Part shown: positions 18,830-29,105 of the stretch, one piece after another
How the letters are laid out: every line of letters begins with the position of its first letter
How positions within the stretch are numbered: the stretch's first letter is position 1
Origin: Lachnospira sp.
GTDB taxonomy: Bacteria; Bacillota; Clostridia; Lachnospirales; Lachnospiraceae
Length of the DNA stretch: 64,000 nt
Direction of reading: 5' to 3'
NCBI GenBank assembly: GCA_017621205.1
Contig: JAGATQ010000037.1
Span: forward strand, 1 to 64,000
The notes under the pieces: generated by a model
The model's database searches: none
Seen by the model: the letters and a program-made list of their open reading frames with translations, nothing else
What the model was told of the DNA's origin: nothing
Translations under genes and position numbers: made by a program

Positions 18830-19216
18830 ATGGCAAAAGGACATAGATCCCAAATAAAGAAAGCAAGAAATGCAGAGAATCGTGAAACCAGACCGAGTGC
18901 AAAGTTATCTTATGCCCGTGTGTCTGTCCAGAAGGCTTGCTTTGTATTAGATGCCATCAGAGGTAAGGATGTACAGACTGCGCTTGCTATTTTGGCATAT
19001 AATCCAAGATATGCATCAAGCATTATTGAGAAGTTATTAAAATCAGCAATTGCCAACGCTGAGTATAAAGGACTGAGTGCTGACAATTTATACATTGCTG
19101 AGTGTTTTGCAAATAAAGGACCAACAATGAAGAGAATTAGACCGAGAGCACAGGGTAGAGCTTATCGTATCGAGAAGAGAACAAGCCACATTACCATCGT
19201 GCTTGATGAGAAATAG
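18830..19216 (+). CDS. rplV: 50S ribosomal protein L22
   Basis: A 128-residue L22 protein whose beta-hairpin lines the exit tunnel. The hairpin region (NKGPTMKRIRPRAQGRAYRI) is intact with no macrolide-resistance-type insertion. Start behind AAAGGAGGG. Confidence 0.97.
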   Translation: MAKGHRSQIKKARNAENRETRPSAKLSYARVSVQKACFVLDAIRGKDVQTALAILAYNPRYASSIIEKLLKSAIANAEYKGLSADNLYIAECFANKGPTMKRIRPRAQGRAYRIEKRTSHITIVLDEK

Positions 19217-19226
19217 GAGGTAAGTC

Positions 19227-19883
19227 ATGGGACAGAAAGTTAATCCTCACGGCCTTAGAGTCGGAGTTATCAAAGACTGGGATTCCAGATGGTATGCAGA
19301 GAAGGATTTTGCAGACAATCTTGTAGAAGACAACCAGATTAGAAAGTATATCAAGAAGAATCTAAAAGAAGCTGGTGTTTCCAAAATTGAGATTGAGCGT
19401 GCCTCTAACCGTGTTAAGGTGATTGTGTACACTGCAAAGCCGGGTGCTGTAATTGGTAAGAACGGTGAGTCTATCAACAAGACAAGAGATGCTGTTCAGA
19501 AGCTTACAGATAAGAAATTAAGTATTGAAGTAAAAGAGATTAAGAAGCCGGATTTGGATGCACAGCTTGTGGCAGAGAATATTGCACAGCAGCTTGAGAA
19601 CCGTGTTTCTTTCCGTCGTGCAATGAAGATGGCTATGCGTAACACGATGCGTGAGGGTGCTAAGGGAATTAAGACCAGTGCATCAGGACGTTTAGGTGGA
19701 GCAGATATGGCTCGTACTGAGTTTTATAGCGAGGGTACCATTCCTCTGCAGACACTTCGTGCAGACATCGATTACGGATTTGCCGAGGCAGACACCACTT
19801 ATGGTAAAGTGGGTGTAAAGACATGGATTTACCATGGAGAAGTACTTCCTACTAAAGGAAATAAGGAAGGGAGCGATAAATAA
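19227..19883 (+). CDS. rpsC: 30S ribosomal protein S3
   Basis: A 218-residue S3 protein at the mRNA entry site, with a KH domain ([13 protein letters not shown]) and the family C-terminal domain. Start behind AGGAGG. The stop overlaps the next ATG by one base. Confidence 0.97.
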   Translation: MGQKVNPHGLRVGVIKDWDSRWYAEKDFADNLVEDNQIRKYIKKNLKEAGVSKIEIERASNRVKVIVYTAKPGAVIGKNGESINKTRDAVQKLTDKKLSIEVKEIKKPDLDAQLVAENIAQQLENRVSFRRAMKMAMRNTMREGAKGIKTSASGRLGGADMARTEFYSEGTIPLQTLRADIDYGFAEADTTYGKVGVKTWIYHGEVLPTKGNKEGSDK

Positions 19884-20320
19884 TGTTAATGCCAAAAAGA
19901 ACAAAACATCGTAAGCAGTTTCGTGGTTCTATGCGTGGTAAGGCAATGCGCGGTAATACCATTTCCAATGGTGAGTACGGTATTGTAGCAACGGAACCAT
20001 GCTGGATTCGTTCGAACCAGATTGAGGCTGCCCGTGTTGCTATGACTCGTTATATCAAGCGTGGTGGTAAAGTATTTATTAAGATTTTCCCGGATAAGCC
20101 GGTAACACACAGACCTCTTGGAACCCGTATGGGTAAAGGTAAAGGTGCTGTGGAGTATTGGGTAGCTGTTGTAAAGCCGGGGCGTGTTATGTTTGAGATA
20201 TCCGGTGTACCTGAGGAGACAGCAAGAGAGGCACTGCGTCTGGCTACGCACAAGCTTCCTTGTAAGTGTAAAATCGTTTCCAAGGCAGATTTAGAAGGCG
20301 GTGATAACAGTGAAAAGTAA
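19883..20320 (+). CDS. rplP: 50S ribosomal protein L16
   Basis: A 145-residue L16 protein near the A-site tRNA elbow. [15 protein letters not shown] is the usual start form in Firmicutes (a second ATG at 19889 is possible). The [21 protein letters not shown] loop is intact. One-base overlap with rpsC and a short overlap with rpmC. Confidence 0.97.
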   Translation: MLMPKRTKHRKQFRGSMRGKAMRGNTISNGEYGIVATEPCWIRSNQIEAARVAMTRYIKRGGKVFIKIFPDKPVTHRPLGTRMGKGKGAVEYWVAVVKPGRVMFEISGVPEETAREALRLATHKLPCKCKIVSKADLEGGDNSEK

Positions 20321-20519
20321 TAAATATATTGAGGAATTACAGACAAAGTCAGCAGAAGAGTTACAAAGTGACTTAGTAGCTGCTAAGAAGGAACTGTTCA
20401 ATTTGAGATTCCAGAATGCAACGAATCAGTTAGACAATACTAGCAGAATTAAGGAAGTAAGACGTAATATTGCTAGAATTCAGACCATTATCACTGAAAA
20501 GGCAAACGCTGCTCAGTAA
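20310..20519 (+). CDS. rpmC: 50S ribosomal protein L29
   Basis: A 69-residue helical L29 protein at the tunnel exit. The GTG at 20310, after GGCGGTGAT, gives [18 protein letters not shown] three codons earlier is also possible. The start overlaps the end of rplP, implying translational coupling. Confidence 0.94.
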   Translation: MKSNKYIEELQTKSAEELQSDLVAAKKELFNLRFQNATNQLDNTSRIKEVRRNIARIQTIITEKANAAQ

Positions 20520-20540
20520 ATCTAGGAAGGAGGAATTGCA

Positions 20541-20798
20541 GTGGAAGAGAGAAATTTAAGAAAGACCCGTGTTGGTAAAGTAGTGAGTGACAAGATGAAT
20601 AAGACCATCGTTGTTGCGATTGAAGATAATGTAAAGCATCCATTATACGGTAAGATTGTAAAGAGAACTTACAAGCTGAAGGCTCATGACGAGGAGAATA
20701 CCTGTAAGATTGGTGACCGTGTTAAGGTAATGGAGACCAGACCTTTATCTAAGGATAAGAGATGGAGACTTGTAGAAGTAATCGAGAGAGCAAAATAG
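20541..20798 (+). CDS. rpsQ: 30S ribosomal protein S17
   Basis: An 85-residue OB-fold S17 protein, an early binder of 16S rRNA. Starts with GTG behind AGGAGGA ([16 protein letters not shown]). Family sequence [20 protein letters not shown] is intact. Confidence 0.97.
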   Translation: MEERNLRKTRVGKVVSDKMNKTIVVAIEDNVKHPLYGKIVKRTYKLKAHDEENTCKIGDRVKVMETRPLSKDKRWRLVEVIERAK

Positions 20799-20830
20799 TA
20801 TTATAGTAATCATAGGAAGGAGAATCAGCC

Positions 20831-21199
20831 ATGGTTCAACAGGAATCTAGATTAAAGGTAGCTGATAATACCGGAGCAAAAGAGCTTTTATGTATCCGTG
20901 TATTAGGCGGTTCTACTAGAAGATATGCCAACATCGGCGATACAATTGTTGCTACGGTTAAAGATGCAACACCAGGCGGTGTTGTTAAAAAGGGAGATGT
21001 AGTTAAGGCAGTTGTTGTTCGTTCAAAGAAGGGGGCACGCCGTAAGGACGGTTCCTATATCAAATTTGACGAGAATGCAGCCGTTATCATCAAGGATGAT
21101 TTAAATCCAAGAGGAACCCGTATTTTTGGACCGGTAGCAAGAGAATTAAGAGACAAGAAGTTTATGAAGATTGTTTCATTAGCACCGGAAGTATTATAA
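20831..21199 (+). CDS. rplN: 50S ribosomal protein L14
   Basis: A 122-residue L14 protein at the subunit interface and the binding site of silencing factor RsfS. Starts [19 protein letters not shown] behind GGAAGGAG. Full length. Confidence 0.97.
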   Translation: MVQQESRLKVADNTGAKELLCIRVLGGSTRRYANIGDTIVATVKDATPGGVVKKGDVVKAVVVRSKKGARRKDGSYIKFDENAAVIIKDDLNPRGTRIFGPVARELRDKKFMKIVSLAPEVL

Positions 21200-21212
21200 G
21201 GAGGTGTCGACT

Positions 21213-21524
21213 GTGGCAACTAGTAAGATTAAGAAGGGCGACCTTGTACAGGTTATTGCCGGTAAGGATAAAGGTATGACTGGTAAGGTTATGTCCGTTG
21301 ACGTAAAAAATAAAAAAGTGCTTGTTGAGGGTGTCAACATGGTTAAGAAGCATTCTAAGCCAAGTGCAGCGAACCAGCAGGGCGGCATTATTGATCAGGA
21401 AGCTCCTATTGATGTGTCCAATGTAATGTACCTTCACAACAATGAGCCTACTCGTATCGGATTTAAGACAGAGGGTTCACAGAAAGTGCGTTATGCCAAG
21501 AAAACTGGCGAAGTGATTGACTAA
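21213..21524 (+). CDS. rplX: 50S ribosomal protein L24
   Basis: A 103-residue L24 protein, an assembly initiator with an N-terminal KOW motif ([19 protein letters not shown]). I place the start at the GTG at 21213, after AAGGAGGTG; an in-frame GTG three codons upstream lies inside the ribosome binding site. Confidence 0.95.
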   Translation: MATSKIKKGDLVQVIAGKDKGMTGKVMSVDVKNKKVLVEGVNMVKKHSKPSAANQQGGIIDQEAPIDVSNVMYLHNNEPTRIGFKTEGSQKVRYAKKTGEVID

Positions 21525-21546
21525 TTAAGAGAGGAGGTCAAGTACA

Positions 21547-22089
21547 TTGAGTAGTAGATTAAAAGAAACTTATAATAATGAATTGAAAGCTGCAATGATG
21601 AAGAAGTTTGGCTACAAGAACATTTTGCAGGTGCCAAAGCTTGAAAAAATCGTTATCAATATGGGTGTTGGTGAGGCAAAGGAAAATGCAAAGGTATTGG
21701 ATGCTGCACTGAGTGATTTAGAGATTATTGCAGGTCAGAAACCGGTTACTACCAAGGCAAAGAAGTCTGTTGCGAACTTTAAGCTTCGTGAAGGTCAGGC
21801 AATTGGCTGTAAGGTAACCTTAAGAGGAGATAAGATGTATGAGTTTGCTGACCGTCTGATTAATTTAGCATTGCCTCGTGTCCGTGACTTTAGAGGTGTA
21901 AACCCGAATGCTTTTGATGGCAGAGGAAACTATGCATTAGGTATTAAGGAGCAGTTAATCTTCCCTGAGATCGAGTACGACAAGATTGATAAGGTAAGAG
22001 GTATGGATATTATTTTCGTCACCACCGCTCATAGTGACGAGGAAGCTCGTGAATTATTGGCATTGTTTGGAATGCCATTTCAGAAATAG
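21547..22089 (+). CDS. rplE: 50S ribosomal protein L5
   Basis: A 180-residue L5 protein of the central protuberance, binding 5S rRNA. TTG start behind GAGGAGG ([21 protein letters not shown]). Full length with the family loop [19 protein letters not shown]. Confidence 0.97.
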   Translation: MSSRLKETYNNELKAAMMKKFGYKNILQVPKLEKIVINMGVGEAKENAKVLDAALSDLEIIAGQKPVTTKAKKSVANFKLREGQAIGCKVTLRGDKMYEFADRLINLALPRVRDFRGVNPNAFDGRGNYALGIKEQLIFPEIEYDKIDKVRGMDIIFVTTAHSDEEARELLALFGMPFQK

Positions 22090-22103
22090 TTAGGAGGGTT
22101 TTC

Positions 22104-22289
22104 ATGGCTAAGACATCTATGAAAGTAAAGCAGCAGCGTAAGCAGAAGTATGCTAGTAGAGAGTATACCCGTTGTAGAATCTGTGGTCGTCCACACGCTT
22201 ACTTGAGAAAATATGGAATCTGCAGAATTTGTTTCCGTGAGTTGGCTTACAAAGGTGAGATTCCGGGTGTTAAAAAAGCAAGCTGGTAA
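22104..22289 (+). CDS. rpsZ: 30S ribosomal protein S14, zinc type
   Basis: A 61-residue zinc-binding S14, with the ribbon CRIC and CRIC (CxxC-x12-CxxC) separated by [12 protein letters not shown]. This short C+ form is the one normally found inside the spc operon of Firmicutes. Start behind TAGGAGGG. Confidence 0.97.
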   Translation: MAKTSMKVKQQRKQKYASREYTRCRICGRPHAYLRKYGICRICFRELAYKGEIPGVKKASW

Positions 22290-22314
22290 AATTTCGTAAA
22301 GGAGGACAAACAAA

Positions 22315-22716
22315 ATGACAATGAGTGATCCAATTGCAGATATGCTTACAAGAATTCGTAATGCAAACACTGCAAAGCATGATACAGTTGATATACCTGC
22401 ATCAAAGATGAAGGTTTCCATCGCTGAGATATTAAAAGACGAAGGTTTCATCAAGGATTTCGAGTTAGTTGATGCTGGTAAATTTAAAGATATCCGCATT
22501 ACCTTAAAGTATGGTGCAGATAAGAATGAGAAAATTATTAGCGGAATTAAAAGAATTTCTAAGCCTGGTCTTAGAGTATATGCCAATGCACAGGATATGC
22601 CAAAGGTATTAGGTGGTTTAGGTATTGCCATCGTATCCACAAACAAGGGTGTGATTACTGATAAGGAAGCCCGTAAGCAGAATGTTGGAGGCGAAGTATT
22701 AGCATTTGTTTGGTGA
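22315..22716 (+). CDS. rpsH: 30S ribosomal protein S8
   Basis: A 133-residue S8 protein, a primary 16S rRNA binder and, in other bacteria, autogenous repressor of the spc operon. Starts [19 protein letters not shown] behind AAAGGAGG. It is followed by the unusual 170-base repeat-rich spacer. Confidence 0.97.
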   Translation: MTMSDPIADMLTRIRNANTAKHDTVDIPASKMKVSIAEILKDEGFIKDFELVDAGKFKDIRITLKYGADKNEKIISGIKRISKPGLRVYANAQDMPKVLGGLGIAIVSTNKGVITDKEARKQNVGGEVLAFVW

Positions 22717-22885
22717 GGCATGAGAACTTAGCGAAAGCGAGCCACAGGCGAAGCTTGAGCTTAGTCGTAGCCCTGTCGACGCCCTTAGCGAATACGAAGT
22801 ATGAGCTTAGTAGTCGACGAGGCATGAGAACGCCGAGCTTAGTTGAGTGCCGGGCATTGAGCCGAAGTAAGACTCGGCATTGAGA
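22717..22885 (+). repeat. intergenic repeat cluster inside the spc operon
   Basis: About 170 bases of GC-rich, purine-biased sequence made of short recurring units: GGCATGAGAAC (22717 and about 22820), GGCATTGAG (twice near 22852-22880), GAGCTTAG (three times), and AGCGAA. GTCGAC palindromes occur twice. It has no coding frame and its composition is unlike the AT-rich spacers around it. It is followed by about 80 bases of normal leader with an AAGGAGG for rplF. It resembles a dispersed intergenic repeat family rather than a gene. Confidence 0.6.
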
Positions 22886-22964
22886 ACGTATTTCTCATAT
22901 TTATTAATCTGAAAACAGGGAAGTAAACTTAAATCACTTCCCCGACAATTTAAGGAGGTATATT

Positions 22965-23507
22965 ATGTCACGTATCGGAAGACTTCCAATTGATATCCCT
23001 GCAGGTGTAGAGATTAAGATTGAAGATAATAACAAAGTGACTGTAAAGGGTCCTAAGGGAACTTTAGTAAAAGAGTTGCCGGTAGAAATGGACATTAAGG
23101 TTGAGAATAATCAGATTGTTGTAACCCGTCCAAATGATTTAAAGAAGATGAAATCATTGCATGGTTTGACAAGAACTCTGATTAATAATATGGTTATTGG
23201 TGTAACGGAAGGATATAAGAAGGTTCTTGAAATCAACGGTGTTGGTTACAGAGGACAGAAACAGGGTAAGAAGCTGACCTTATCTTTAGGTTACTCTCAT
23301 CCGGTTGAGATGGAGGATCCGGAAGGCATTGAAGTTACCATGGAAGGCCAGAATCTGATTATCGTAAGCGGTATTGACAAGGAGAAGGTTGGTCAGTATG
23401 CAGCAGAAATTCGTGAGAAGAGAAAGCCGGAGCCATATAAGGGTAAAGGTATTAAGTATCAGGATGAGGTAATTCGTCGTAAAGTTGGTAAGACTGGTAA
23501 AAAATAA
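22965..23507 (+). CDS. rplF: 50S ribosomal protein L6
   Basis: A 180-residue L6 protein near the sarcin-ricin loop. Two tandem domains of the family are visible and the C-terminal signature [12 protein letters not shown] is intact. It starts 248 bases after rpsH, behind TAAGGAGG. Confidence 0.97.
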   Translation: MSRIGRLPIDIPAGVEIKIEDNNKVTVKGPKGTLVKELPVEMDIKVENNQIVVTRPNDLKKMKSLHGLTRTLINNMVIGVTEGYKKVLEINGVGYRGQKQGKKLTLSLGYSHPVEMEDPEGIEVTMEGQNLIIVSGIDKEKVGQYAAEIREKRKPEPYKGKGIKYQDEVIRRKVGKTGKK

Positions 23508-23528
23508 TAAATAGAGGAGTGAAACAAC

Positions 23529-23897
23529 ATGATTAAGAAAGAATCAAGAAAAGCAGTTCGTGTAAAGAAGCACATGAAGATTCGTAATCGTTTCAGTGGA
23601 ACTGCTGAAAGACCACGTTTAGCTGTGTTTAGAAGTAATAATCATATGTACGCTCAGGTTATCGATGATACAGTTGGTAATACTTTAGTTTCCGCTTCCA
23701 CTTTACAGAAGGACGTGAAGGCGGAATTAGAGAAAACTAATAACGTTGATGCTGCGGCATATTTAGGCAAGGTGATTGCAGAAAGAGCAATCGAAAAGGG
23801 TATTAAGACAGTGGTATTTGATAGAGGCGGCTTTATTTATCAAGGTAAAGTAAAGGCGTTGGCAGAAGCGGCTCGTGAGGCCGGCTTGGAATTCTAG
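23529..23897 (+). CDS. rplR: 50S ribosomal protein L18
   Basis: A 122-residue L18 protein binding 5S rRNA ([44 protein letters not shown]). Start behind AGAGGAG. Confidence 0.97.
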   Translation: MIKKESRKAVRVKKHMKIRNRFSGTAERPRLAVFRSNNHMYAQVIDDTVGNTLVSASTLQKDVKAELEKTNNVDAAAYLGKVIAERAIEKGIKTVVFDRGGFIYQGKVKALAEAAREAGLEF

Positions 23898-23912
23898 TAA
23901 GGAGGAGAACAG

Positions 23913-24422
23913 ATGAAGCGTACAATGATTGATCCATCTCAGTTAGAGCTGGAGGATAACGTCGTAACAATCAAGCGTGTAACTAAGGTTGTTAAGGGTG
24001 GACGTAACATGAGATTTGCTGCACTGGTTGTAGTTGGTGACAAGAACGGACATGTTGGTGTTGGTCTTGGTAAGGCTACAGAGGTTCCTGAAGCAATTCG
24101 CAAGGGTAAGGAAGACGCAATGAAGAAGCTTGTTGAGGTTCCAATGGATGAGAACCGTAGTGTACCACATGATTTCATTGGTAAATTTGGGAGTGCATCT
24201 GTATTATTAAAGGCATCTCCAGAAGGTACTGGTATCATCGCAGGTGGTCCTGCCCGTGCTGTATTGGAGTTAGCAGGCTACAAAAACATCCGTACAAAGT
24301 CTTTGGGTTCTAACAATAAGCAGAATGTTGTTCTTGCAACCATCAGCGGTTTGACAAGCTTAAAGACACCGGAAGAAGTTGCAAAGCTTCGTGGCAAGTC
24401 TGTAAGTGAGATTTTAGGCTAG
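23913..24422 (+). CDS. rpsE: 30S ribosomal protein S5
   Basis: A 169-residue S5 protein important for decoding fidelity. The N-terminal dsRNA-binding domain ([20 protein letters not shown]) and C-terminal domain are complete. Start behind AAGGAGG. Confidence 0.97.
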   Translation: MKRTMIDPSQLELEDNVVTIKRVTKVVKGGRNMRFAALVVVGDKNGHVGVGLGKATEVPEAIRKGKEDAMKKLVEVPMDENRSVPHDFIGKFGSASVLLKASPEGTGIIAGGPARAVLELAGYKNIRTKSLGSNNKQNVVLATISGLTSLKTPEEVAKLRGKSVSEILG

Positions 24423-24434
24423 GAGGTATTGAAC

Positions 24435-24617
24435 ATGGCAGATAAGTTAAAAATCACATTAGTGAAGTCTCCAATCGGTGCTGTTCCTAAGCATAGAAAA
24501 ACGGTTGAAGCATTAGGTTTAAGAAAGCTTAATAAATCAGTAGAAATGCCAAATAACGATGCTGTTAAGGGCATGGTTAAGCAGGTAAGCCACTTGGTAA
24601 AAGTGGAAGAAATCTAG
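24435..24617 (+). CDS. rpmD: 50S ribosomal protein L30
   Basis: A 60-residue L30 protein ([15 protein letters not shown]). I use the ATG at 24435, eight bases after AGGAGG; an ATG two codons upstream is too near it. Confidence 0.95.
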   Translation: MADKLKITLVKSPIGAVPKHRKTVEALGLRKLNKSVEMPNNDAVKGMVKQVSHLVKVEEI

Positions 24618-24641
24618 AATTCATGTTAAGGAGGTGTAGTA

Positions 24642-25079
24642 ATGGATTTATCAAATTTAAAACCAGCAGAGGGTTCTGTTCATAGTGATTTCAGAAGAGG
24701 ACGCGGACATGGTTCAGGAAATGGTAAAACTGCAGGTAAGGGCCACAAGGGACAGAAGGCTCGTTCCGGTGCAACCAGACCGGGCTTTGAGGGTGGCCAG
24801 ATGCCATTATATAGACGTATTCCTAAGAGAGGTTTTACGAACCGCAATCATAAAGATATCATAGCCGTTAATATATCAAAGCTAGAGGTATTTGATGATG
24901 GTGCGGAGGTTACAATCGAGGCATTGAAGGAAGCTGGCATTGTGAAAAACGAAAGAGATGGTGTAAAAATCCTTGGAAATGGAGAATTAACTAAGAAGCT
25001 CAATGTAACTGCCAATGCATTTAGTGCATCAGCGAAAGAAAAGATTGAAGCTCTTGGTGGAAAAGCTGAGGTGATTTAA
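24642..25079 (+). CDS. rplO: 50S ribosomal protein L15
   Basis: A 145-residue L15 protein with the glycine-rich N-terminal region ([20 protein letters not shown]) that threads into the 23S rRNA. Its stop overlaps the secY ATG by one base. Confidence 0.97.
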   Translation: MDLSNLKPAEGSVHSDFRRGRGHGSGNGKTAGKGHKGQKARSGATRPGFEGGQMPLYRRIPKRGFTNRNHKDIIAVNISKLEVFDDGAEVTIEALKEAGIVKNERDGVKILGNGELTKKLNVTANAFSASAKEKIEALGGKAEVI

Positions 25080-26392
25080 TGTTAAAAACACTTCGTAATA
25101 TTTGGAAAACAAAGGATTTGCGTAAGAAGTTTATCTACACATTCTTTGTTCTATTAGTTGTATTAGTTGGCTGCCAGCTACCGATTCCGGGGCTGGATAA
25201 TGCAGCCATTAAGGATTATTTTCAAAATTCATTAGGTGATTCCTTCAGTTTGATGAACTCCTTTACGGGAGGTTCTTTCGAGAACATGTCCATCTTTGCA
25301 CTGAATGTTACACCGTATATTACGGCTTCCATTATTATGCAGCTTTTGACGATTGCCATTCCGGCATTGGAGGAGATGCACCGGGACGGAGAAGAGGGCC
25401 GTAAAAAGATGACAAAGATTACCCGTTATGTAACGGTGGCTTTGGGAATCTTGGAGGGTATCGGTGTCAGTGTCGGTTTTGGACGTGGCGGATATATGGA
25501 TGAGTATGATGTATTCCACGTTGCACTTATGGTGCTTACCTTAACGGCAGGTGGCGTATTTGTAATGTGGCTTGGTGAATGTATCACAGAAAAGGGAATT
25601 GGAAATGGTATTTCCATTATCCTGTTAATCAACATCATTTCGAGAATGCCAAATGATTTTTATAGTCTGTATCAGAAATTCATGCAGGGAAAAGCGATTG
25701 GAGATTTGTTGCTTGCCGGTGCGGTAATCGTTGTAGTTGTAGTTGCTACTACCGCTCTTGTAACACTGTTTCAGAGTGCAGAGAGAAGAATTCCGGTGCA
25801 GTATGCTAAGAAGATGGCAGGACGTAAGATGGTTGGCGGACAGCAGACCTTTATTCCGATTAAGGTAAACACTGCAAACGTAATTCCAGTCATTTTTGCT
25901 TCTTCTTTAATGCAGTTTCCACAGGTTATTACCAGCCTGTTTTCGGGAAGTGAGACCGGTTTTTGGGGAAAGGTTTTAAGAGTATTAAGCTCCTCTAACT
26001 GGTGTGATCCGAATCACCCAGCTCGGTCTATCGGTTTATTGGTATATGTACTTTTGATTTTCTTATTTGCATATTTTTATACTTCAATTACCTTTAATCC
26101 AATTGAAGTAGCCAATAACATGAAGAAATCGGGTGGATTTATTCCGGGTATTCGTCCGGGAAAACCAACCTCAGACTATTTTAACAGCGTTTTAAACAGT
26201 GTAATTTTTATTGGCGCATTAGGACTTAGTGTAGTGGCTGTTATTCCGATTTTCTTTTCCGGAGTATTTAATGCAAACGTATCATTTGGTGGAACATCCA
26301 TCATCATCGTAGTAGGTGTTATTCTTGAGACAATTAAGAAGATTGAATCGCAGATGTTGGTACGACATTACAAAGGTTTTTTAAATGACTAA
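25079..26392 (+). CDS. secY: preprotein translocase channel subunit SecY
   Basis: A 437-residue, ten-helix membrane protein forming the Sec translocation channel with SecE and SecG. The early LPIPGLDN plug-side region, the MQLLTIAIPALEEM segment and the cytoplasmic loop FIPGIRPGKPTSDYF that contacts SecA and ribosome are all present. It is translationally coupled to rplO by a one-base overlap, the usual place at the end of the spc operon. Confidence 0.97.
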   Translation: MLKTLRNIWKTKDLRKKFIYTFFVLLVVLVGCQLPIPGLDNAAIKDYFQNSLGDSFSLMNSFTGGSFENMSIFALNVTPYITASIIMQLLTIAIPALEEMHRDGEEGRKKMTKITRYVTVALGILEGIGVSVGFGRGGYMDEYDVFHVALMVLTLTAGGVFVMWLGECITEKGIGNGISIILLINIISRMPNDFYSLYQKFMQGKAIGDLLLAGAVIVVVVVATTALVTLFQSAERRIPVQYAKKMAGRKMVGGQQTFIPIKVNTANVIPVIFASSLMQFPQVITSLFSGSETGFWGKVLRVLSSSNWCDPNHPARSIGLLVYVLLIFLFAYFYTSITFNPIEVANNMKKSGGFIPGIRPGKPTSDYFNSVLNSVIFIGALGLSVVAVIPIFFSGVFNANVSFGGTSIIIVVGVILETIKKIESQMLVRHYKGFLND

Positions 26393-26396
26393 TATA

Positions 26397-26426
26397 AATA
26401 AGCTGTAGTATTTACTACAGCTTATT
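26397..26426 (+). other. hairpin between secY and adk
   Basis: Perfect inverted repeat AATAAGCTGTAGTA / TACTACAGCTTATT with a TT loop. It is not followed by a T-run, so it is more likely an RNA processing or stability element, or a weak attenuator, than a full terminator. Confidence 0.55.
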
Positions 26427-26473
26427 GTGCTATAAAAATGAATAGATAATTGAGAAGAAGGAGGATTACTTAT

Positions 26474-27118
26474 ATGAAGATTATTATGTTAGGTGCTCCC
26501 GGTGCAGGTAAGGGTACACAGGCAAAGATGATTGCAGAAAAGTACGGTGTTCCACATATTTCAACTGGTGACATTTTCAGAGCGAATATTAAGAATGGTA
26601 CAGAGCTTGGTGCGAAAGCCAAAGAATATATGGATAAAGGCCTACTGGTACCGGATGAGCTGACCTGTGACCTGGTAGTGGACCGTATTCAGCAGGAGGA
26701 TTGCAAGAAGGGATACATTTTAGATGGATTTCCAAGAACCATTCCACAGGCTGAGGCATTGGATGCAGCATTAACCAAGCTTGGTGAGAGCATGGATTAT
26801 GCCATTAATGTTGAGGTTCCGGATGAGAGTATTGTAAATCGTATGAGTGGACGCCGGGCATGTACCTCTTGTGGTGCCACCTACCACGTTGTGTATAATG
26901 CTCCGACAAAGGATAATGTGTGTGATACCTGTGGTGCAGAGCTTGTACTTCGGGATGATGACAAACCAGAGACCGTTCAGAAGCGTTTGACGGTTTATCA
27001 TGAGCAGACACAGCCGTTGATTGATTTTTATACGAAGAAGGGAATCATTGCTGAGGTCGACGGTACAATGGATATGCAGGATGTATTTACTGCAATATGT
27101 AAGATTTTGGGTGAGTAA
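26474..27118 (+). CDS. adk: adenylate kinase
   Basis: A 214-residue enzyme interconverting ATP + AMP and two ADP. P-loop GAPGAGKGTQ (residues 8-17), NMP-binding DGFPRTIPQAEAL, and a zinc-binding LID with four cysteines in two CxxC pairs (CTSC and CDTC), the Gram-positive long form. The start at 26474 follows AAGGAGG; an in-frame ATG upstream would add a run of arginines before the ribosome binding site. Confidence 0.97.
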   Translation: MKIIMLGAPGAGKGTQAKMIAEKYGVPHISTGDIFRANIKNGTELGAKAKEYMDKGLLVPDELTCDLVVDRIQQEDCKKGYILDGFPRTIPQAEALDAALTKLGESMDYAINVEVPDESIVNRMSGRRACTSCGATYHVVYNAPTKDNVCDTCGAELVLRDDDKPETVQKRLTVYHEQTQPLIDFYTKKGIIAEVDGTMDMQDVFTAICKILGE

Positions 27119-27120
27119 TT

Positions 27121-27894
27121 ATGGCAGTCACCATAAAATCAGAGCGAGAAATTGAGCTTATGCGTGAGGCCGGAAGGATTTTATGTAAGACGCATCAGGA
27201 ACTGAAAAAAATCATTAAACCGGGAATATCGACAATGGAGATTGACCGGATTGGAGAAGAGATAATAAGAAGCTATGATGCCACCCCCTCATTTAAAAAT
27301 TATGAGGGGTATCCGGCATCTATCTGCGTATCGGTAAATGATGAAGTGGTGCATGGTATTCCTCATCCCAAGCATATATTAAGAGAGGGAGACATTGTCA
27401 GTCTGGACGCAGGGGTACTCTATAAAGGGTATCATTCTGATTCTGCCAGAACCCATGCAGTGGGGGAGATTAGTGATGAACTTAGAAATCTGATGGCAGT
27501 GACGAAGCAAAGCTTCTTTGAGGGTATCCGATATGCGAAGGCGGGATACCATATCAAAGATATCGGCAAAGCGGTTCAGAAGTATGTGGAAGCCAATGGC
27601 TGTTCTGTAGTCAGGGATTTGGTTGGTCATGGAATTGGAAGTCATTTACATGAAGCTCCTGAGGTTCCTAATTTTTCGACCCTGAAGAGAGGGATTAAGC
27701 TTTTGCCGGGAATGACAATTGCTGTTGAGCCCATGGTCAATTTAGGAACATCGGATGTCTGGTGGATGGAGGATGACTGGACGGTCGTAACGGCGGATGG
27801 AAAAGCGTCTGCCCACTATGAGAATACCATTTTAATCACCGAGGGAGAACCGGAGCTGCTTTCCCTGCCGGAGGATATGATGGAAGAAGAATAG
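27121..27894 (+). CDS. map: methionine aminopeptidase, type I
   Basis: A 257-residue cytosolic metalloenzyme removing initiator methionine. The pita-bread metal site is recognisable: [16 protein letters not shown] with two Asp ligands, [12 protein letters not shown] with the His ligand, and the Glu ligands in AVEPM and the C-terminal HYENTILIT. It starts two bases after adk. The short KOW-domain gene often found between map and infA in related Clostridia is absent. Confidence 0.95.
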   Translation: MAVTIKSEREIELMREAGRILCKTHQELKKIIKPGISTMEIDRIGEEIIRSYDATPSFKNYEGYPASICVSVNDEVVHGIPHPKHILREGDIVSLDAGVLYKGYHSDSARTHAVGEISDELRNLMAVTKQSFFEGIRYAKAGYHIKDIGKAVQKYVEANGCSVVRDLVGHGIGSHLHEAPEVPNFSTLKRGIKLLPGMTIAVEPMVNLGTSDVWWMEDDWTVVTADGKASAHYENTILITEGEPELLSLPEDMMEEE

Positions 27895-27937
27895 ACCGGT
27901 GTTACGGAATAAGAGCAAAAGTATTGGAGGTAGAGAG

Positions 27938-28156
27938 ATGTCGAAAGCAGATGTAATTGAAGTAGAAGGTAAGGTAATTGAGAAATTACCAAATGCAATG
28001 TTTAAGGTAGAATTGGAAAATGGCCATGTAGTGCTTGGAATTATCAGTGGAAAGCTGAGGATGAATTACATTAAGATTTTACCGGGAGATATGGTTACCC
28101 TGGAGATGTCTCCTTATGATTTAACAAAGGGCCGTATTGTTTGGAGAGCAAAGTAG
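27938..28156 (+). CDS. infA: translation initiation factor IF-1
   Basis: A 72-residue OB-fold factor occupying the ribosomal A site during initiation. [20 protein letters not shown] is typical. The segment usually read as AH(I/V)SGK is GIISGK here, losing the histidine, while the [13 protein letters not shown] core is conserved. Start behind TTGGAGGTAG. Confidence 0.95.
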   Translation: MSKADVIEVEGKVIEKLPNAMFKVELENGHVVLGIISGKLRMNYIKILPGDMVTLEMSPYDLTKGRIVWRAK

Positions 28157-28247
28157 GGAAAACATGATGAAAATGCCCAATAAACTGCTGATTATTGCTG
28201 ATTTCTTTGGGCAATTAGTAAAAAGTTTGGCAAAACTATATTATTTC

Positions 28248-28276
28248 TTGTGTTTTTCTTGGCATAGTGATATAAT
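28248..28276 (+). promoter_or_regulatory. promoter before rpmJ and the alpha operon
   Basis: TTGTGT, 17-base spacer, TATAAT, in the 153-base gap between infA and rpmJ. A hairpin (TGCCCAA / TTTGGGCA) lies just upstream near 28173-28212 and could end part of the upstream transcript. This promoter would allow separate expression of rpmJ-rpsM-rpsK-rpsD-rpoA-rplQ. Confidence 0.65.
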
Positions 28277-28309
28277 TTAATCCGAACTTTTTTGAAAGGA
28301 GAGATAACT

Positions 28310-28423
28310 GTGAAGGTTAGAGCATCAGTAAAGCCTATCTGTGAGAAATGTAAAGTTATCAAGAGAAAAGGCAGCATTCGCATTATTTGCGAGAATCCAA
28401 AGCACAAGCAGAGACAGGGTTAA
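28310..28423 (+). CDS. rpmJ: 50S ribosomal protein L36
   Basis: A 37-residue zinc-ribbon L36 protein, too short for most automatic calls. GTG start behind [29 protein letters not shown] is followed by the second half with the remaining cysteine and histidine ligands (CENPKH). This is the zinc-containing (C+) form. Confidence 0.96.
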   Translation: MKVRASVKPICEKCKVIKRKGSIRIICENPKHKQRQG

Positions 28424-28703
28424 ATCAATTCTTAGCGGGAGAGAGAGTAACCTTGCTTTTTGTGTGTCAAAAAGTATGTGCTGAATTACCGAATAGGTGC
28501 ATTCTTTTATTTATTTGTAAGCGGCTGTAGTGTGCAACACCAGGACAAGTTGTAGTTGCCACTAATATTTATAAATGAATACGTCATTGAGACAATTATA
28601 GTAACCATAAGGAGTGAGACACGCATATCATTTCACCGTACTGCGGATGCGATGGATTGCTGCTTATAATTAAGGAAAGAAATTTTATGGAGGTGCTTAA
28701 CAC
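28424..28703 (+). other. 280-base leader between rpmJ and rpsM
   Basis: No gene seen. It is moderately AT-rich with weak pairings and ends in a GGAGGTG ribosome binding site for rpsM. The length suggests a regulatory leader for the alpha operon, but I recognise no known motif. Confidence 0.4.
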
Positions 28704-29072
28704 ATGGCACGTATTGCAGGTGTAGATTTACCAAGAGAGAAGCGTATCGAAATTGGTCTTACCTATATCTATGGTATTGGTAGAACCAGTTCCAACCGTA
28801 TTTTAAAGGAAGCAAATGTAAATCCGGATACTCGTGTCCGTGATTTGACTGACGATGAGGTTAAGAGATTGGCTGAGGTCATCAACGAAACACAGGTTGT
28901 TGAAGGTGACTTGCGTCGTGAGATTGCTCTTAATATTAAGCGTTTACAGGAAATTGGATGTTACAGAGGTATCCGTCATCGTAAGGGTCTTCCGGTTCGT
29001 GGACAGAAAACCAAGACCAATGCGAGAACTCGTAAGGGTCCTAAGAGAACAGTAGCAGGTAAGAAGAAATAA
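28704..29072 (+). CDS. rpsM: 30S ribosomal protein S13
   Basis: A 122-residue S13 protein at the subunit interface, with the H2TH region [15 protein letters not shown] and the basic tail [16 protein letters not shown] that contacts P-site tRNA. First gene of the alpha operon proper. Confidence 0.97.
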   Translation: MARIAGVDLPREKRIEIGLTYIYGIGRTSSNRILKEANVNPDTRVRDLTDDEVKRLAEVINETQVVEGDLRREIALNIKRLQEIGCYRGIRHRKGLPVRGQKTKTNARTRKGPKRTVAGKKK

Positions 29073-29105
29073 GAATGAAGTTAGTAACCTAGGGAGGTTT
29101 TGTTA

